Of a stretch of DNA of 64,000 bases, positions 44,761 through 53,605 are shown piece by piece. Under the pieces are notes generated by a model. That model saw only the letters and a program-made list of their open reading frames with translations, did no database searches and was not told where the DNA came from. The DNA comes from SB11 sp037968475 (GTDB taxonomy: Bacteria > Bacteroidota > Bacteroidia > UBA8524), in contig JBBKVO010000008.1 in the NCBI GenBank assembly GCA_037968475.1, forward strand, positions 67,996 through 131,995. The letters run 5' to 3'. A program made the translations under genes and the position numbers. Position 1 is the stretch's first letter; every line of letters starts with the position of its first letter.

Positions 44761-46344
44761 TTAGTTTATAGGTAATAGTATAGTAAAAACTGCTCCACTA
44801 TCATTTGTTACACCTATTGTTCCACCATGGTCGGTAACAAATTGTTTTACAATAGCAAGTCCCAGTCCTGTACCATTATGTTTGTCTTTGGTAATAAAAG
44901 GTTCAAAAAGCGTTCTTATAATGTCTTCGGGTATACCCGTTCCATTATCCTTAATCTCAATAGCAATTGTCTTAGTGGTATCAGCTTTCGCGGTAATTTG
45001 TATTGTTGCACCTTCAATTTTTTTGTGTTCAAGTGCTTCTATACCGTTATTAATCAAATTCATAACTACCCGTTTCAATTTTCGTTCATCGCCTTGTATT
45101 ATAAGGTTATCAGGTATTGATTTTTGGATGTTTACTAATCTCTTTTCGTTTGAAGCATTAATTAGTTTTATTGATGCTTCAATAACTTGTGCAATATTTA
45201 CAGGTTCTTTTTTAATAGGACTTTCTTTTATATAATCTAAAAAGTCATCAAAAATTTCAGAGGCTTGTACAGCGCACATATCTAATATATCCAGCAACTC
45301 GTTGTCTTCTCCCAAATTGCCCTGCTCTTTTATCATATCGGTAACCACTTTTAGATTTTTTATGGGCGAACGTAAATCGTGCATTACCATACCTATTGCT
45401 TTTCCCACTGCCGATAGTTTTTCTTTTTGAATTAACTTTTCGCTCAATTCGGCATTTCTAATGGCTTGTGCTGCATTTTGCACAAAAAGTTTCAGCAGGT
45501 ACATCTTCTCGGTTTTTAGCATCTCCTGTTTTTTTAGCACAGCAAACACCGAGTATGAATCCATTCGGGCAAGAATAAGGTCTTCAATTTGTAATACCTC
45601 ATCGGGAATAATATGTGTATTTTTAACCCTTGCTATTAACTCATCAATATTTACTCTTACTTCCATAGCCCCAATAGAAAGTATTTTCTCATAGGTATAA
45701 TCGTTATGTAATTTACCTAACAAGGCCATATCAGTACCCACCGAAAGGGCTAATTGCTCAAGTATATTTTTTAATAATGAGTTAAGTTGATTTTTGCTAA
45801 GGCCAATAGAAGATATCGATTCTATTAGCTTCTCCAAATTTCGTAAACGATCGTAATCGGTTACCGCCTTTGTAGCCAATAGTATAATTTCTTCTGAAGC
45901 ATAGGGTTTGCAATGGTAGCCTACATTCTGTCCTGCCTGACTAACAATATCGTCTATCGAACGGTCGCTATAAGCCGTTATAAATATAATTTCAGCTTTG
46001 TTATCATGCTTTCGTATTTCCATTGCTGTTTCAAGCCCATCCCACCCCGGCATACGTATATCAAGAAAAATAACCGCATAGGGTTTTCCTTCAGCAACAG
46101 CTTTTTTTACCAACTCTACTCCCTCCATTCCGTTAGAGGCTTTGTCTACATAAAAAACTGGAATATTGCTATTTTTAGGTTCAATTATATCTGGTTGTTT
46201 ATCAAATAAAATACTGGCTGCGTCTTTGATATCACTATCATCAACCAGCGATTTTCTAGGCATTAAAATATCTTCAATATTATCGCGCACCATTTCTTCG
46301 TCGTCAATAACCAATACAGATGTATTTACATTGTTCATACTCAA
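44761..46344 (-). CDS. Receiver-first hybrid histidine kinase
   Basis: A 527-residue soluble signalling protein. The N-terminal receiver (about 8-165) starts SVLVIDDEEMVRDN, has its acceptor Asp in FLDIRMPGWDG, and carries an insertion (about 30-65) before the acceptor strand. A GAF-like or helical sensor part follows (about 175-300). The H-box is MVMHDLRSPIKNLK and the HATPase boxes are NLINNGIEAL, IKDNGTGIPE and GTGLGLAIV. A receiver before the kinase suggests its activity is switched by phosphorylation. It lies 16 bp after the kinase gene 46361-47590, which may be the donor. Confidence 0.88.
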   Translation of the reverse strand: MSMNNVNTSVLVIDDEEMVRDNIEDILMPRKSLVDDSDIKDAASILFDKQPDIIEPKNSNIPVFYVDKASNGMEGVELVKKAVAEGKPYAVIFLDIRMPGWDGLETAMEIRKHDNKAEIIFITAYSDRSIDDIVSQAGQNVGYHCKPYASEEIILLATKAVTDYDRLRNLEKLIESISSIGLSKNQLNSLLKNILEQLALSVGTDMALLGKLHNDYTYEKILSIGAMEVRVNIDELIARVKNTHIIPDEVLQIEDLILARMDSYSVFAVLKKQEMLKTEKMYLLKLFVQNAAQAIRNAELSEKLIQKEKLSAVGKAIGMVMHDLRSPIKNLKVVTDMIKEQGNLGEDNELLDILDMCAVQASEIFDDFLDYIKESPIKKEPVNIAQVIEASIKLINASNEKRLVNIQKSIPDNLIIQGDERKLKRVVMNLINNGIEALEHKKIEGATIQITAKADTTKTIAIEIKDNGTGIPEDIIRTLFEPFITKDKHNGTGLGLAIVKQFVTDHGGTIGVTNDSGAVFTILLPIN

Positions 46345-46360
46345 TTTGTTTAATGTGTGA

Positions 46361-47590
46361 TTAATTTTCTACAGGAAATGTTATTGTTGTTATTGCACCA
46401 AGGTTTTCCCCTTTACTTTCAATAATAATAGTGCCTGCATGACTTTCTATAATTGACTTGCAATTATAAAGCCCCAACCCTGTACCTGTGTTTTTTGTGG
46501 TGTAACCCCGTTCAAAGAACTTTTTAGAAAGTTCGCTATCAAAGCCTTTTCCTGTGTCTTGTACGCTTAATTGTACTTTTTCATTATCAGAAATTAATTT
46601 TATTTCAATCTGTTTTTTGGGCGCATTCATATCAATAGCTTCAATACTATTTTTAAGTATATTTAAAATAACCTGCATCAATTTTGTTCTATCCCCTTTT
46701 ATCATTATTAAGGTTTCTTGAACGTCAAAAGAAACCGTAATTCCTTTTTTATCATAAGTGGCAAATAACATCGATCGGCAATCGTGTATTACGTCTTTTA
46801 TGTTTACCTGTTTTCTTTCTTGTGTGCCGTAATTGGTAATATATTGTCGCTGTATGGTAAGTATTTCTTGTATGTGGCTAATAATATTTAGTTGTTCGGT
46901 TATTGATTTGTGAATATCAACGCTGTTCTCTTTTTGCGATTTCACAATACCCGCTAACAAATTTTCAAGGGCATCTGCCTTTTGTGCTCCAATTGCATTG
47001 CCAATTTCAGTATGATGACCTTGTAAAAAGGTAATCACATTTTGAAGGTTCTCTAAATTATCATGCTCCATAGACCGCTTAATGCGTGATAGATAAGAGC
47101 CAAAGCCTACAACAGCATTACCAATATCATGCAGCACTTCTGATGCTATTTCAAACTTACCCAGTGCCACAGCTTTATCTAAATCAGCTTGTTGCATAGC
47201 CTTTTCTTCAAGGTATTTATCGGTTAAATCGTCTAATGCAAGCAACAAACAATCGTCAAACATTTTACCAATAGCAAACTGTAAATGTTTTTTTACAACA
47301 TCATCAGGCGGAGGCATGGTAAAGTCCGTTATTGAATTATTTATGATATTCCCTCCAGGCTCGTTATAATTTTTAATCTTTAAAGCCATTGCAGGATCAA
47401 AACAATCAAGGATAGAGTATATATTATCCCCCGCAAGATTGTTAGCCGCTATTATCGGAGTCAATAATTTTTGTGCAACAATATTCATCAGTACTATTTT
47501 TCCACTTTGTTCAAATTCTACCAAGGCCATTTCAGCATAAATAAAAAGTGAGAGGAATTTTTGTTCAAAAGGGTTATGTTGTTTTTCCAT
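46361..47590 (-). CDS. Sensor histidine kinase with unusual H-box
   Basis: A 409-residue kinase without membrane segments. A PAS-like N-terminal domain (about 12-125, ALVEFEQSGKIVLMN) precedes the dimerisation helix, whose H-box reads EVLHDIGNAVVGFGSYL instead of HELRTP. The HATPase has NILKNSIEAI, VQDTGKGFD and GTGLGLYNC. It is the first gene of an operon with the receiver-first kinase downstream, so a phosphotransfer pair is likely. No output regulator is adjacent; the AraC gene is divergent from it. Confidence 0.88.
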   Translation of the reverse strand: MEKQHNPFEQKFLSLFIYAEMALVEFEQSGKIVLMNIVAQKLLTPIIAANNLAGDNIYSILDCFDPAMALKIKNYNEPGGNIINNSITDFTMPPPDDVVKKHLQFAIGKMFDDCLLLALDDLTDKYLEEKAMQQADLDKAVALGKFEIASEVLHDIGNAVVGFGSYLSRIKRSMEHDNLENLQNVITFLQGHHTEIGNAIGAQKADALENLLAGIVKSQKENSVDIHKSITEQLNIISHIQEILTIQRQYITNYGTQERKQVNIKDVIHDCRSMLFATYDKKGITVSFDVQETLIMIKGDRTKLMQVILNILKNSIEAIDMNAPKKQIEIKLISDNEKVQLSVQDTGKGFDSELSKKFFERGYTTKNTGTGLGLYNCKSIIESHAGTIIIESKGENLGAITTITFPVEN

Positions 47591-47811
47591 ATTAGTTAGT
47601 CGTAGTATGAAGGTGGAAATAGGCTTAGTAGGGTACTTTACCTAGAAGGTGTTTCCCAAATATAGATAATTTTTTCTCAAAAATTTAAAATTTATCTCTC
47701 TTACATTTTGTGGAAAAAGTTAATTATATAGTTTGTTTTCAACTATCAATTGTATACTCAAAACACTTTCCATCGTTTTTAGTTATATTTATATTAGTTT
47801 TAAAAAACTGA

Positions 47812-48585
47812 GTGAAAATAGAGCACTACACCCCATCAGAGCATTTAAAGCCTTTCATTAAAACCTTTATTTTTATTGAAAGTGAAAATGAAGCCGAAAA
47901 CTTTGTTCTTCCTGATTCCTCTATGGTAATGGCTTTTCGTTATAGTGGTGAAGTAATCATTAAAGAAAATAATACGGCCAATACCTTGTGTTCGGTTGTA
48001 TTGTCGGGCATACGCCAAGTACCTCGCTTTATACATTACTCAAAACAGGCTGCCAATCTATTGGTGGTTTTTCAGCCTAATGGTGCTTCTGCATTTTTTA
48101 ACGAGCCTTTGCACGAGTTGCAGGGAATAAGTGTGCAAGCCAACTTTTTAAAAGGTTATATAGCTATTGATGAGGTTGTAGAAAGATTAGCTGCTATAAA
48201 TGGGAAACAAGGGAAAATAGCTTTTATAGAGCAGTTTTTCATTTCAAAACAGGTAACACAGCCACCCGATTTACTTTTGATGGCAGCTATACAAAAAATA
48301 CAATCAGCAAAAGGCACTATTAGCATTAAACAACTTATTGATGAGCTTGCTATAAGCCGAGATGCTTTTGAAAAACGATTCCGCAAAAATATAGGTGCAT
48401 CACCCAAGCATTTTGCATCTATCATAAAACTAAAAAATGCTATCCACATTCATTCGCCACATAAAACATTGACTGAAACTGCATTTGATGCAGGCTATTA
48501 CGACCAAGCGCATTTTATAAGAGATTTTAAAGCCTATACAGGCAAAACCCCAAGTCTGTTTTTTAGCAACCCTTTGTATTGGTAA
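47812..48585 (+). CDS. AraC-family transcriptional regulator
   Basis: A 257-residue regulator. The N-terminal DUF6597-like sensing domain covers about 1-140 (YTPSEHLKPFIKTFIFIESE). The C-terminal AraC domain has two HTH motifs: TISIKQLIDELAISRDAFEK and TLTETAFDAGYYDQAHFIRD, ending FKAYTGKTPSLFF. The start is GTG 47812. It is divergent from the kinase operon and 56 bp before the monooxygenase-like gene, which it may control through the palindrome 48600-48635. Confidence 0.9.
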   Translation: MKIEHYTPSEHLKPFIKTFIFIESENEAENFVLPDSSMVMAFRYSGEVIIKENNTANTLCSVVLSGIRQVPRFIHYSKQAANLLVVFQPNGASAFFNEPLHELQGISVQANFLKGYIAIDEVVERLAAINGKQGKIAFIEQFFISKQVTQPPDLLLMAAIQKIQSAKGTISIKQLIDELAISRDAFEKRFRKNIGASPKHFASIIKLKNAIHIHSPHKTLTETAFDAGYYDQAHFIRDFKAYTGKTPSLFFSNPLYW

Positions 48586-48599
48586 AAACAATGGATTTG

Positions 48600-48635
48600 T
48601 ACAATTATGCCCTGCACGTGCAGGGTATAATTGTA
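48600..48635. promoter_or_regulatory. 36-bp near-perfect palindrome before a start codon
   Basis: Arms of 18 bp (tacaattatgccctgcac and its complement) match at 17 of 18 positions with no loop. It ends 6 bp before ATG 48642. It may be an operator or a terminator for the AraC gene, but no T-run follows on the plus strand. Confidence 0.55.
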
Positions 48636-48641
48636 TAAAAA

Positions 48642-49079
48642 ATGAAATCAATAGTTTATACCATTTTAGTTACGGTATTGTTGGCTGGTGCAAACAAAGC
48701 AACCTTTGGCCAAACAAATGCCAACTACCCAAAAACCAATACAACTATGAAAGATACCACAAATCAAGAACAGGCTTTTATTGATAAATTTTTTGTGCCT
48801 GCTGCTGCCAAAGATGAATTTTTGCAACGAATGAAGTATAACAGAGGTTTTATACACCAACTGGAGGGGTTTATAAAAGATAATGCGTACTTCAAAACTG
48901 AGGAAAACGGAAATTTAACAGTAATAACCGTAGCCGTTTGGCGTGATGCCCAAGCCATAATAAATGCTAAGGAGGCTGTGTTTGCTGAATATAAACGCAT
49001 TGGTTTTAATCCTGTTGAGTTTTACGAAAGATTGCATATACAGCTAGAACGCGGCACCTACTCCCCTATTGAGGATTAG
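48642..49079 (+). CDS. Exported antibiotic-biosynthesis-monooxygenase (ABM)-like protein
   Basis: A 145-residue protein with a signal peptide (about 1-23, ending ATFGQ) and one small ferredoxin-like ABM domain (about 40-140: FVPAAAKDEFLQRMKYNRGF and TVITVAVWRDAQAIINAKEA). ABM-fold proteins include small oxygenases and haem-degrading enzymes; an exported one is less usual. The family is inferred from pattern. It lies directly behind the AraC regulator. Confidence 0.7.
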   Translation: MKSIVYTILVTVLLAGANKATFGQTNANYPKTNTTMKDTTNQEQAFIDKFFVPAAAKDEFLQRMKYNRGFIHQLEGFIKDNAYFKTEENGNLTVITVAVWRDAQAIINAKEAVFAEYKRIGFNPVEFYERLHIQLERGTYSPIED

Positions 49080-49156
49080 TATGATGGGTTACGTCTTTGG
49101 CGTATTTCACCCTCATATTGTCGCAATTACACCCTTTTATTGATTTTTAGCACAGC

Positions 49157-49164
49157 TAACTTTG
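49157..49164 (+). promoter_or_regulatory. -7 promoter box TAACTTTG
   Basis: A TAnnTTTG match 29 bp before the YCII-like gene start. Confidence 0.5.
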
Positions 49165-49192
49165 TTTACTCAAAATACAAACAAGCCAAACT

Positions 49193-49537
49193 ATGAACAA
49201 CTACACTTTGTTTTTCCGCATGGATATTACCACACCCGAAGCGCAACCAACTGCTAAACAAATGGATTTGTATATGCAGCAATGGGGTGAATGGATTGAA
49301 ACCATTAGTGCTAATGAACAACTTGAAGGGGGTACACATTTATCAAAGCAAGGCAGAGTATTAAGGCCTGTGGGTATAATGACGGATGGTTGCTATGCTG
49401 AGAGAAATGAATCGATAGCAGGGTATATAGTGATAAGTGCTAAAAACATTAACGATGCTACTGCAATAGCCCAAAACTGCCCTATACTACAAGGCACGGG
49501 TACTAGTGTTGAGGTGCGCCAGTGCGTTGGTATGTAG
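49193..49537 (+). CDS. YCII-related domain protein
   Basis: A 114-residue single-domain protein with the YCII/DGPF-like layout: YTLFFRMDITTPEAQPT, a central QWGEWIETISANEQLEGG, and AGYIVISAKNINDATAIAQN near the end. Homologues are dimeric alpha/beta proteins of unclear catalytic role. It has its own -7 box (49157) and terminator (49573-49605), so it is probably monocistronic. Confidence 0.78.
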   Translation: MNNYTLFFRMDITTPEAQPTAKQMDLYMQQWGEWIETISANEQLEGGTHLSKQGRVLRPVGIMTDGCYAERNESIAGYIVISAKNINDATAIAQNCPILQGTGTSVEVRQCVGM

Positions 49538-49572
49538 TTAATGATGTGAAAATAAAACTATGAAAACAGTAT

Positions 49573-49605
49573 AGCGAAGTCTAGGTTAGGCTTCGCTTTT
49601 TTTTT
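49573..49605 (+). terminator. Terminator of the YCII-like gene
   Basis: The stem agcgaag / cttcgct with an 11-nt loop is followed by nine T residues. Confidence 0.88.
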
Positions 49606-49622
49606 GTATGTAAGGGCATAAA

Positions 49623-49650
49623 AAAACGCGAGGTATTTGCCTCGCGTTTT
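49623..49650 (-). terminator. Terminator of the OmpA-family gene
   Basis: The perfect 11-bp stem aaaacgcgagg / cctcgcgtttt with a 6-nt loop lies 23 bp beyond the stop of the OmpA gene on the minus strand. Confidence 0.88.
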
Positions 49651-49673
49651 ATATATAAAAGAAATTTAACTAA

Positions 49674-51173
49674 TTATTGTGCTACAAAAAACTGTACACG
49701 GCGGTTGGCTTGCAATTGCATTGCAGTAGTACCGGTAGTAATGGGTACACGCTCGCCATTGGTTTTGGTAATCAAACGTGAAGGGTCAACACCAAATTTC
49801 ACTAATATTTTTTTAACGTTATCAGCACGGCGTTGGGCTAATTTTAAGTTATAAGCATCAGAGTTGCGTAAATCAGCATTACCAATTACTTCTAATTTAA
49901 TATTAGGGTTATTTTTCATTGCCAATGCTACGTTTTGCAAATCAGGCAAATGTGTAGGATATGGCTCATCAATATTAGTCGCAAAAAACACTGCGGGCAA
50001 AAAGCTAATACCGCCTCTACCACCAATGCTGGTAATAATATTATTACCTTGGTTGTTCACTATTTGGTCGGCAGCTTCTTTAGACATAATGGGTATACCT
50101 TGGTGGTTTACCATATACCTAGAATCTGTATTAGGCGATAAATCTAAAATATCAGGTACACCATCACCATCTTCATCTTCAGCCATACCTGTGTTAGGGT
50201 CTACCTTAGCACCCGGAGGTGTGTTTGGTTCTTGATCGTTTATATCGGGTACACCGTCGTTATCCAAATCTACAGCTTCACCACTTCCCCATACTTTTGC
50301 ACCTGCAGGAGTGTTTTCTTCTTTGTCAAACCTATCAGCAACACCATCACCATCAGAATCTTTATCTAACTTATCCAGTTTCTGGCTGATATTAGTTACC
50401 TCTTCATAAACACTGGCAATAGGGTTAATCCAATCTAAGTGTTCACGTCCGCCTTTGCCAATTTTAAAGTTTAAAACCAACTGAGGGAAAGAATAAGAAT
50501 CGAACCTACGGTTGGGATGTATTGGTGCGTTAAGAATATCCATAGAGTCTGTACGTGTCCAGCGCATACCGTATTCAAACCCAATATCAAGGCTTTTATT
50601 AATATTACGCTTTATACCTATACCATAGGTAAACGCTATATGCGTTTTATTATACTGAGTATTCCGTTTAGTAGCACTTGATGTAAGCTCAAAAGTACTT
50701 TTACTTCGCATCATCACTTGCCCAACTCCCGCAAAAGTATACATATTCCACTTCCAGTGTTCTTTAAAGAAAGATATATTACCTACCGTTAAAATCAGCT
50801 GACCTTGGTATTCAAATATGTTTGAGTTTAAATCGTAATACTTAAACCCAAACTGTGATGGTTTTTGAACTGCTGAGCGTACATTAGCTACATTAAACAA
50901 TACCCTTACACCTAATACGTGCGAAAGATTGTAGCGAAAGTTAGCTCCTACTGCCCATCCTGGCTTAATTTTATCAGCATCACCATGAAAGAATGATGAA
51001 CCTGCCTGCAAACCAACAACCATACGTTTGGCTTCTTTAGTAAAAAGGAAACGCGCCGCTTTTGATTTAGCTACCTCCTTCTTATCGGCAGCAGTCTTTT
51101 TCTGTGCTAGTGCTGGAAGGGCTAACAATCCTATTAATACAAAGGACAAGGTTAGTTTAAAGATTGTTTTCAT
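49674..51173 (-). CDS. OmpA-family protein with thrombospondin type 3 repeats
   Basis: A 499-residue outer-membrane protein. The signal peptide is MKTIFKLTLSFVLIGLLALP, followed by ALAQ. An N-terminal beta-barrel covers about 35-255. Calcium-binding TSP3 repeats (about 270-350) follow the pattern DSDGDGVADRFD, DLDNDGVPDIND, DEDGDGVPDILD. The C-terminal OmpA peptidoglycan-binding domain (about 380-499) has NADLRNSDAYNLKLAQRRAD. ATG 51173 gives the signal peptide at the exact N-terminus. It lies 250 bp behind the GldLM-like operon on the same strand and could anchor that assembly to peptidoglycan, as PorE does in T9SS. That link is inferred. Confidence 0.88.
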   Translation of the reverse strand: MKTIFKLTLSFVLIGLLALPALAQKKTAADKKEVAKSKAARFLFTKEAKRMVVGLQAGSSFFHGDADKIKPGWAVGANFRYNLSHVLGVRVLFNVANVRSAVQKPSQFGFKYYDLNSNIFEYQGQLILTVGNISFFKEHWKWNMYTFAGVGQVMMRSKSTFELTSSATKRNTQYNKTHIAFTYGIGIKRNINKSLDIGFEYGMRWTRTDSMDILNAPIHPNRRFDSYSFPQLVLNFKIGKGGREHLDWINPIASVYEEVTNISQKLDKLDKDSDGDGVADRFDKEENTPAGAKVWGSGEAVDLDNDGVPDINDQEPNTPPGAKVDPNTGMAEDEDGDGVPDILDLSPNTDSRYMVNHQGIPIMSKEAADQIVNNQGNNIITSIGGRGGISFLPAVFFATNIDEPYPTHLPDLQNVALAMKNNPNIKLEVIGNADLRNSDAYNLKLAQRRADNVKKILVKFGVDPSRLITKTNGERVPITTGTTAMQLQANRRVQFFVAQ

Positions 51174-51425
51174 AAATAAGTGTAAATCTTTACTCAATAA
51201 TAAGTTATTAGTATAGTGAAACATGGAATGAGTTATTAACCAATTTTGTTATAAAATCTTGGAATATGTTTTTTCTTGTATTATTTATTGTTACAATATT
51301 GCAGGGTCTTGAAGTGAAATATAATATTTTAGGTGCTTTTTGCAAGGAAAATACCTGATATTTTTAGTTTACTTGCCTATATTTCTTATTGTACACTATT
51401 ATACACACCTTGCTATAACTACTGT

Positions 51426-53591
51426 TTAAAACCTATACGATAGACTTATGCCTAATAGCAAATACCAGTCTTTTTTATCCGGATCGCCCCGTATATTACC
51501 TTCCGGAAATTTACCCGGATTTATAAGGTTTCTAATTGCTGTTGCATCTTCACCCGAATTTTGGGTTTGCACGGCAGCTATATCAGGATATTTTGTACTA
51601 ACATCATCTAAATAGTCAGTAAATGTTTTTACAAAATCAACTTCCATTTCTACAATAAAATGATATCCCAATAAAGTTTTGAAACTAAGGCTAATGGGTA
51701 GTGCTAGCTGGGTAAGGCTGTATGATTTTGTAGCGCCTATCGTCTGTCCTTCTGTACCTATTGCGTGTAAATCGTATGTCTTTCCGTTATAAGTAGCTGT
51801 TGGTTTAAAATGGAAAACGGTAAAACCTGTACTAATACTGGGTATAAAACGATTCCTGTCGTTAAACACATAGGGACTTAGATGGTACTCCAACTGCCCT
51901 GAAATACTATATAGTGGCGATCTGAAATTTAGATTTCTACGGCGTTTTAAAGCGCTTTCAGAGTGTCTGTCATTTCCACTAAGATGCCCAATATCAAGTA
52001 AACCGCGTACACTTAGTCTTTTCTTAAAATTATATCTAAATCGTAGTCCGTAAACGTAGTTAATCTCATCCCTATTAAAACCATTAGTACTTAAATCTCC
52101 AAAATAATTGGTTACACCGCTCATTACGCCCCATTCTACAGAGGTTTTACGTTGTTCCATTTCTTTTAGCGTAGGGTCAATAGTTTCAATTTCAGCAGCA
52201 CTAGGCAAAGGTTTTTTCCAAAGAGCGGCATTGGCAAAAAATAAGTCTAAGTTTATTTTACGGTTATTTTTATACTGCCCGTAAATTTTATTTAAGAATA
52301 ACCTGCCCAAGTCGAAACTTGGTAATTCAAAGCCTTCATTATCTGTAAGTCCACCAAGTTTTAAATAAAAAGCATGCTCAATACCCGCTACTTTTTCTAT
52401 AACTAATATGGCCGTTTTGCTGCCTTTGGTGTAGTTAAATTTAAAATCGTTTATAGGCTGGCTTAGTATTTTACCGATAGAGGTATCAAGATATACTGCC
52501 AGTAGTTGTGGTTTTTGTTTGCCGTCAATTGGTTTTGAAAGATACAGTGTAATTGTTTTGCCTATATAATCTACCACAGGCGATTTTGCATTAAATACCT
52601 TTCCGTCAACTTCAACATAATCAATAAATGCTTTTGTATTTTGAGGGATTGTTTTAGCAATGGGTGAGATAGTGATTGATGGGGCAAACTTATCTTTATT
52701 AAACCCAAAGATACGCAACAGAGCTGCCGCATCATCTGTGGCATGACCCCAATAGTTGTTTTTTGCTGTAAAATCTTGTGCTGTACCTTCTAAACCTATA
52801 CCTGAAAAATCTATAACAGTATCTGATTCATCATGAAAGGTATAGTTATTTATCAATACATTGTTTTCAAATTGCAATGCCGTTTTACCATCGTCATTAC
52901 CCAGTTGCCCGTAAATAACATTGTTTTTGGCTCTCCCCCTATAATCGTAATACGAGTTATTGCAAAAAACGTTGTTATTAAAGTTATAGGCAATATTGTA
53001 GGTTGATAGGTTGATGATGTTGATATTGCTATAATTATCATTAAACAGGTTCGCTTCAAAAATAAAGGGCATTATCGCCCTGTTTTTAAGGTGCTCGGCA
53101 TCAGCAATTAAAATTGCAGCATCGTTGGTATTAATATTTGTAAATTGAGAATTGGTAATGGTTACCTGCTTACGGTACCATTTATTATCAAACGATAACG
53201 GGCGAATGAGCGATGAAAAAACAGCATATTTAATATCGATTTCGGCAGCGTTGTTTTCTCCTGTAATGTTTATACCTATGCCCTCTTCGCCATTGTTAAG
53301 GCTGTAAATACGCACTAGTTTGTTTGGCTCGCCAACAATTTTTAAGCTGCCCAAAACTATTATTTCTGTTCCCGGATTAAATACTAATTGACTGCCTGCT
53401 TCTACCGTTAATACTACGTCTTTACCAACTCTTAGGTTTGAACTGATAAGGTAACGACCTTTTTCTAATGTTTTGTTTGAGAATATGTTACCCGAAAGAG
53501 GGATAAATGCGGTACTGTCTGTTTCGGCACGGCAAAGTTGCACCGCCAAAACAGCCCACAGTAAAAACATATATTTAATTCCCTTTAGCAC
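51426..53591 (-). CDS. Beta-helix plus outer-membrane barrel protein of the GldLM-like operon
   Basis: A 721-residue exported protein (signal about 1-22). Residues about 25-300 look like a right-handed beta-helix (VLTVEAGSQLVFNPGTEI, several NN/N-rich turns, and the NNYWG motif near 287). A linker domain (about 305-470) follows. From about 485 a beta-barrel starts with WGVMSGVTNYFGDLSTNGFN, like DUF6089/PorG-type barrels, and ends SLSYRF with a terminal Phe. It follows the GldM-like gene by 14 bp. The fusion of a beta-helix with a PorG-like barrel is unusual. It could replace the missing GldK/GldN ring as the outer-membrane partner. Confidence 0.7.
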   Translation of the reverse strand: MLKGIKYMFLLWAVLAVQLCRAETDSTAFIPLSGNIFSNKTLEKGRYLISSNLRVGKDVVLTVEAGSQLVFNPGTEIIVLGSLKIVGEPNKLVRIYSLNNGEEGIGINITGENNAAEIDIKYAVFSSLIRPLSFDNKWYRKQVTITNSQFTNINTNDAAILIADAEHLKNRAIMPFIFEANLFNDNYSNINIINLSTYNIAYNFNNNVFCNNSYYDYRGRAKNNVIYGQLGNDDGKTALQFENNVLINNYTFHDESDTVIDFSGIGLEGTAQDFTAKNNYWGHATDDAAALLRIFGFNKDKFAPSITISPIAKTIPQNTKAFIDYVEVDGKVFNAKSPVVDYIGKTITLYLSKPIDGKQKPQLLAVYLDTSIGKILSQPINDFKFNYTKGSKTAILVIEKVAGIEHAFYLKLGGLTDNEGFELPSFDLGRLFLNKIYGQYKNNRKINLDLFFANAALWKKPLPSAAEIETIDPTLKEMEQRKTSVEWGVMSGVTNYFGDLSTNGFNRDEINYVYGLRFRYNFKKRLSVRGLLDIGHLSGNDRHSESALKRRRNLNFRSPLYSISGQLEYHLSPYVFNDRNRFIPSISTGFTVFHFKPTATYNGKTYDLHAIGTEGQTIGATKSYSLTQLALPISLSFKTLLGYHFIVEMEVDFVKTFTDYLDDVSTKYPDIAAVQTQNSGEDATAIRNLINPGKFPEGNIRGDPDKKDWYLLLGISLSYRF

Positions 53592-53605
53592 TTTAAAAAT
53601 TAACT

